Source of the DNA: JBFMDN01 sp040753915
GTDB taxonomy: Bacteria > Desulfobacterota > Desulfomonilia > Desulfomonilales > Desulfomonilaceae
NCBI GenBank assembly: GCA_040753915.1
Contig: JBFMDN010000081.1
Location: 1-23,571, forward strand
Reading direction: 5' to 3'
DNA: 23,571 bases
Below, piece after piece: positions 23,412 through 23,571 of the stretch. Within the stretch, counting starts at the first letter, position 1, and each line of letters starts with the position of its first letter. Made by a program: the position numbers and the translations under genes. The notes beneath the pieces were generated by a model. The model was not told the origin of the DNA. It saw only the letters and a program-made list of their open reading frames with translations, and made no database searches.

Positions 23412-23500
23412 TGGGAGGTGCGCACATCGGTGGGATGGGCGTCTGAAAGTGTCTCAAAAGCCGGCAGTCCGTGATAATCGTGGCACACCCCCTCACCCTG
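23412..23500 (-). repeat. Dispersed 89-nt repeat, right copy (inverted)
   Basis: The reverse complement of this segment aligns without gaps to 184-272, with the conserved core CGGCTTTTGAGACACTTTCA on the minus strand. The similarity ends sharply near 23412 on one side and passes into GC-rich hairpins on the other. An apparent minus-strand ORF through here (to 23496) reads through the repeat and the 3' end of the methyltransferase gene and is not credible. Confidence 0.7.
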
Positions 23501-23501
23501 A

Positions 23502-23528
23502 CCCTCTCCCCCGAAGCGGGGGAGAGGG
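23502..23528. repeat. Perfect 12-bp hairpin of intergenic repeat
   Basis: CCCTCTCCCCCG (23502-23513) and CGGGGGAGAGGG (23517-23528) are perfect inverted arms around a 3-nt loop. This belongs to the widespread 'CCTCACCCTGACCCTCTCCC' type of bacterial intergenic repeat. No T-run follows, so it is not an obvious intrinsic terminator. Confidence 0.75.
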
Positions 23529-23541
23529 GATTCTTTCCGCT

Positions 23542-23562
23542 CCCTCTCCCTCTGGGAGAGGG
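23542..23562. repeat. Perfect 9-bp hairpin of intergenic repeat
   Basis: CCCTCTCCC (23542-23550) and GGGAGAGGG (23554-23562) form perfect arms around TCT. It follows the 12-bp hairpin by 13 nt, and the window-terminal GGGGTGA could pair back to TCACCC near 23493, closing the two hairpins into one larger cruciform-like structure. Confidence 0.7.
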
Positions 23563-23571
23563 TTGGGGTGA

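Noticed and set aside
23140..23496. Minus-strand open frame of 118 codons through the right repeat
   Set aside because: It runs through the dispersed repeat and then antisense into the methyltransferase gene; the similar peptide at the left end simply reflects the repeat.
23502..23562. Tandem perfect hairpins read as a CRISPR or terminator
   Set aside because: No repeat-spacer periodicity and no T-run; the sequence matches common intergenic palindromic repeats instead.

Overview
The window looks like a chromosomal stretch from a Gram-negative bacterium, most probably a Desulfobacterota (former Deltaproteobacteria) relative. This is an inference. It rests on moderately high GC, on REP-like and 'CCCTCTCCC...GGGAGAGGG' intergenic repeats, on an AmmeMemoRadiSam locus, and on a short helical N-terminal module followed by a zinc ribbon that I associate with that group. 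No rRNA, tRNA or CRISPR array was seen.

Layout. (1) 1-1273 is gene-poor: a large imperfect palindrome, a dispersed repeat, an IS630-type transposase remnant and a minus-strand terminator. (2) 1274-11636 holds seven minus-strand genes. In transcription order they are a zinc-ribbon/GYF-like/multi-TM membrane protein, an exported repeat protein, a giant 1132-aa GlmS-like amidotransferase/SIS protein, UDP-glucose 6-dehydrogenase, a zinc-ribbon 8-bladed beta-propeller protein, a SAM methyltransferase and a PF04199-type cyclase/hydrolase. A hairpin plus T-run at 953-980 lies about 300 nt past the last gene. (3) 11637-12007 is a divergent promoter region. (4) 12008-15096, plus strand: a PHP-domain protein translationally coupled to a membrane-anchored transglutaminase-like protein, then an ABC ATPase with no permease in the window. 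(5) 15132-18511: a small exported twin-CX3C protein on the minus strand, diverging from the AmmeMemoRadiSam radical SAM enzyme. A 354-nt gap follows, then a fused Memo-AMMECR1 protein with a signal peptide. (6) 18573-19033: two small ORFs, one a 54-aa single-TM protein. (7) 19534-22352: a tight three-gene set of a zinc-ribbon pseudokinase, a TerB-like protein and a zinc-ribbon-like membrane protein. (8) 22663-23295: a second SAM methyltransferase. (9) 23296-23571: another repeat cluster.

How the genes may work together. GlmS-like and UDP-glucose dehydrogenase proteins point to amino-sugar and uronic-acid precursor supply for surface polysaccharide, with membrane and exported proteins alongside. 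The most unusual theme is a gap-free alignable N-terminal module plus CX2C-X10-CX2C zinc ribbon shared by the beta-propeller protein (2719-4095) and the pseudokinase (19534-20922), 15 kb apart on opposite strands. The pseudokinase/TerB/membrane-protein operon is the best candidate for an undescribed signalling or scaffold system.

The window is bracketed by two inverted copies of an 89-nt repeat (184-272 and 23412-23500; 73 of 89 positions identical by hand count), which suggests a dispersed repeat family in this genome.
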